A stretch of 14,454 nt of DNA from Clostridia bacterium (lineage in GTDB: Bacteria; Bacillota_A; Clostridia; Lachnospirales; Lachnospiraceae): NCBI GenBank assembly GCA_012515365.1, contig JAAYYM010000565.1:1-14454 (forward strand), in the 5' to 3' direction. Every line of letters starts with the position of its first letter. Positions within the stretch are counted from its first letter, which is position 1. This document shows, one piece after another, positions 13,819-14,454 of this stretch. The notes below the pieces were generated by a model, which made no database searches, was not told the DNA's origin, and worked only from the letters and a program-made list of their open reading frames with translations. A program made the translations under genes and the position numbers.

Positions 13819-14454
13819 TCTTAGCAGAGATCGTTGGAGAAAACTAGATAATGCAGCAAAAATTTTTCCGGCAACCAGCAGTCACAGAGACACACGTGTG
13901 TTTCGCTTTTATTGCGAATGTTGTGATCCTATAGAACCTGATGCTTTACAGGATGCACTTGATATTACCATTAAAAAATATCCGATGTTTCTGTCTGTAT
14001 TACGAAAAGGGGTATTTTGGTTTTACATGGAACAGAGCAATTTAAGACCAGTAGTTGAGGAAGAAGATACCCAGCCATGTCTTTTACTGTATCACCATGA
14101 TAAAAAGACTTTGCTGTTTAAGGTTACTTACTATAAAAATCGAATCAATCTAGAGGTGTTTCATGCCCTGACAGATGGTACGGGTGCCAGCCAGTTCTTA
14201 AGGGAACTTGTTAGAAATTATTTGGTTTGCCGTTATCCACAAGCGAAGCTCCCTGATGTATCTTTTACAGAACCGGATATGACTGTGCAGGATCAGGAAA
14301 CAGATGGATTTACAAAGTACTATAAAAAAGAATTTAAAAAAACAGAAAAGAAACCAAAGGCATTTCAGCTGACCGGTCCGAAAACGGCTCATGGTGAGCT
14401 AAACATTACAGAGGGACGGGTTTCCTGCAAAGCTTTATTAGCAAAAGCAAAGGA
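13811..14454 (+). CDS. Condensation/alcohol acetyltransferase-like acyltransferase (3'-truncated)
   Basis: An open frame runs from GTG at 13811 to the window edge (214 codons visible). The GTG start is supported by TGAGGA at 13797-13802 at eight-base spacing and by the overlap with the hydrolase stop. No ATG lies near the beginning. The early LDNAAKIFPATSSH-like segment is a typical opening of acetyltransferase-like proteins in clostridia. HALTDG at residues 118-123 is the HxxxDG catalytic motif shared by condensation domains, wax ester synthases and alcohol acetyltransferases, where His is the general base for acyl transfer to an alcohol or amine. A Lys-rich linker follows at about 172-187. 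The C-terminal half, including the DFGWG-type motif, is outside the window. Pairing with an esterase hints at making and breaking an ester; this is inference. Confidence 0.82.
   Translation, partial: MFSLSRDRWRKLDNAAKIFPATSSHRDTRVFRFYCECCDPIEPDALQDALDITIKKYPMFLSVLRKGVFWFYMEQSNLRPVVEEEDTQPCLLLYHHDKKTLLFKVTYYKNRINLEVFHALTDGTGASQFLRELVRNYLVCRYPQAKLPDVSFTEPDMTVQDQETDGFTKYYKKEFKKTEKKPKAFQLTGPKTAHGELNITEGRVSCKALLAKAK

Noticed and set aside
1..14454. CRISPR array, tRNA/rRNA, insertion sequence or attachment site
   Set aside because: No spaced direct repeats, cloverleaf-like sequence, transposase or integrase gene was seen on either strand.

Overview
The window looks like a chromosomal segment of a low-GC Gram-positive anaerobe, most likely a clostridium of the Lachnospiraceae type. 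The reasons are strong AGGAGG-type ribosome binding sites, lipobox signal peptides, ATGA-type gene overlaps, and family content: a CD1871A-like CXXC micro-protein, TlpA plus a polyferredoxin, and an alpha/beta hydrolase followed by an acyltransferase-like gene. This placement comes from content and style, not from a marker gene. Every gene I can support lies on the + strand. I see no rRNA, tRNA, CRISPR array, insertion sequence or phage gene.

Layout. (1) 1-1517: the 3' end of a radical SAM enzyme with a reduced SPASM/twitch-type C-terminus. Fourteen bases later comes a secreted, membrane-anchored protein whose C-terminal tail carries six perfect Cys-Ala dipeptides inside glycine runs. A strong intrinsic terminator closes the unit. 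(2) 1596-3718: a two-component system made of a multi-pass LytS/YesM-type histidine kinase and a receiver/SARP-like winged-helix regulator, overlapping by ATGA. (3) 3803-5928: an envelope redox operon of a membrane-tethered TlpA/ResA-like thioredoxin, a 51-residue CXXC micro-protein and a NapH-like polyferredoxin. (4) 5957-9345: two predicted surface lipoproteins, an agmatine/peptidyl-arginine deiminase-like enzyme and an M13 (neprilysin/PepO) zinc metallopeptidase. (5) 9366-10908: an ABC-2 type ATPase and permease pair, followed by a long hairpin. (6) 11138-12781: a membrane diguanylate cyclase with an extracytoplasmic helical-repeat sensor, behind its own near-consensus promoter. (7) 12847-end: an HSL-type alpha/beta hydrolase overlapping a truncated condensation/acetyltransferase-like gene that starts at GTG.

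The most interesting element is the radical SAM gene paired with the (Cys-Ala)6-tailed membrane protein. All four alanine codons and both cysteine codons are mixed through the repeat, so the peptide rather than the DNA repeat appears to be maintained. Predicted topology puts the tail in the cytosol, where a radical SAM enzyme could reach it. I read this as a candidate peptide-modification system whose product stays attached to a membrane protein instead of being a free RiPP. The terminator at 1477-1517 isolates it from the rest.

The genes from 3803 to 10908 are closely spaced and could be one envelope-associated transcription unit controlled by the two-component system just upstream. That link is inferred from position only.
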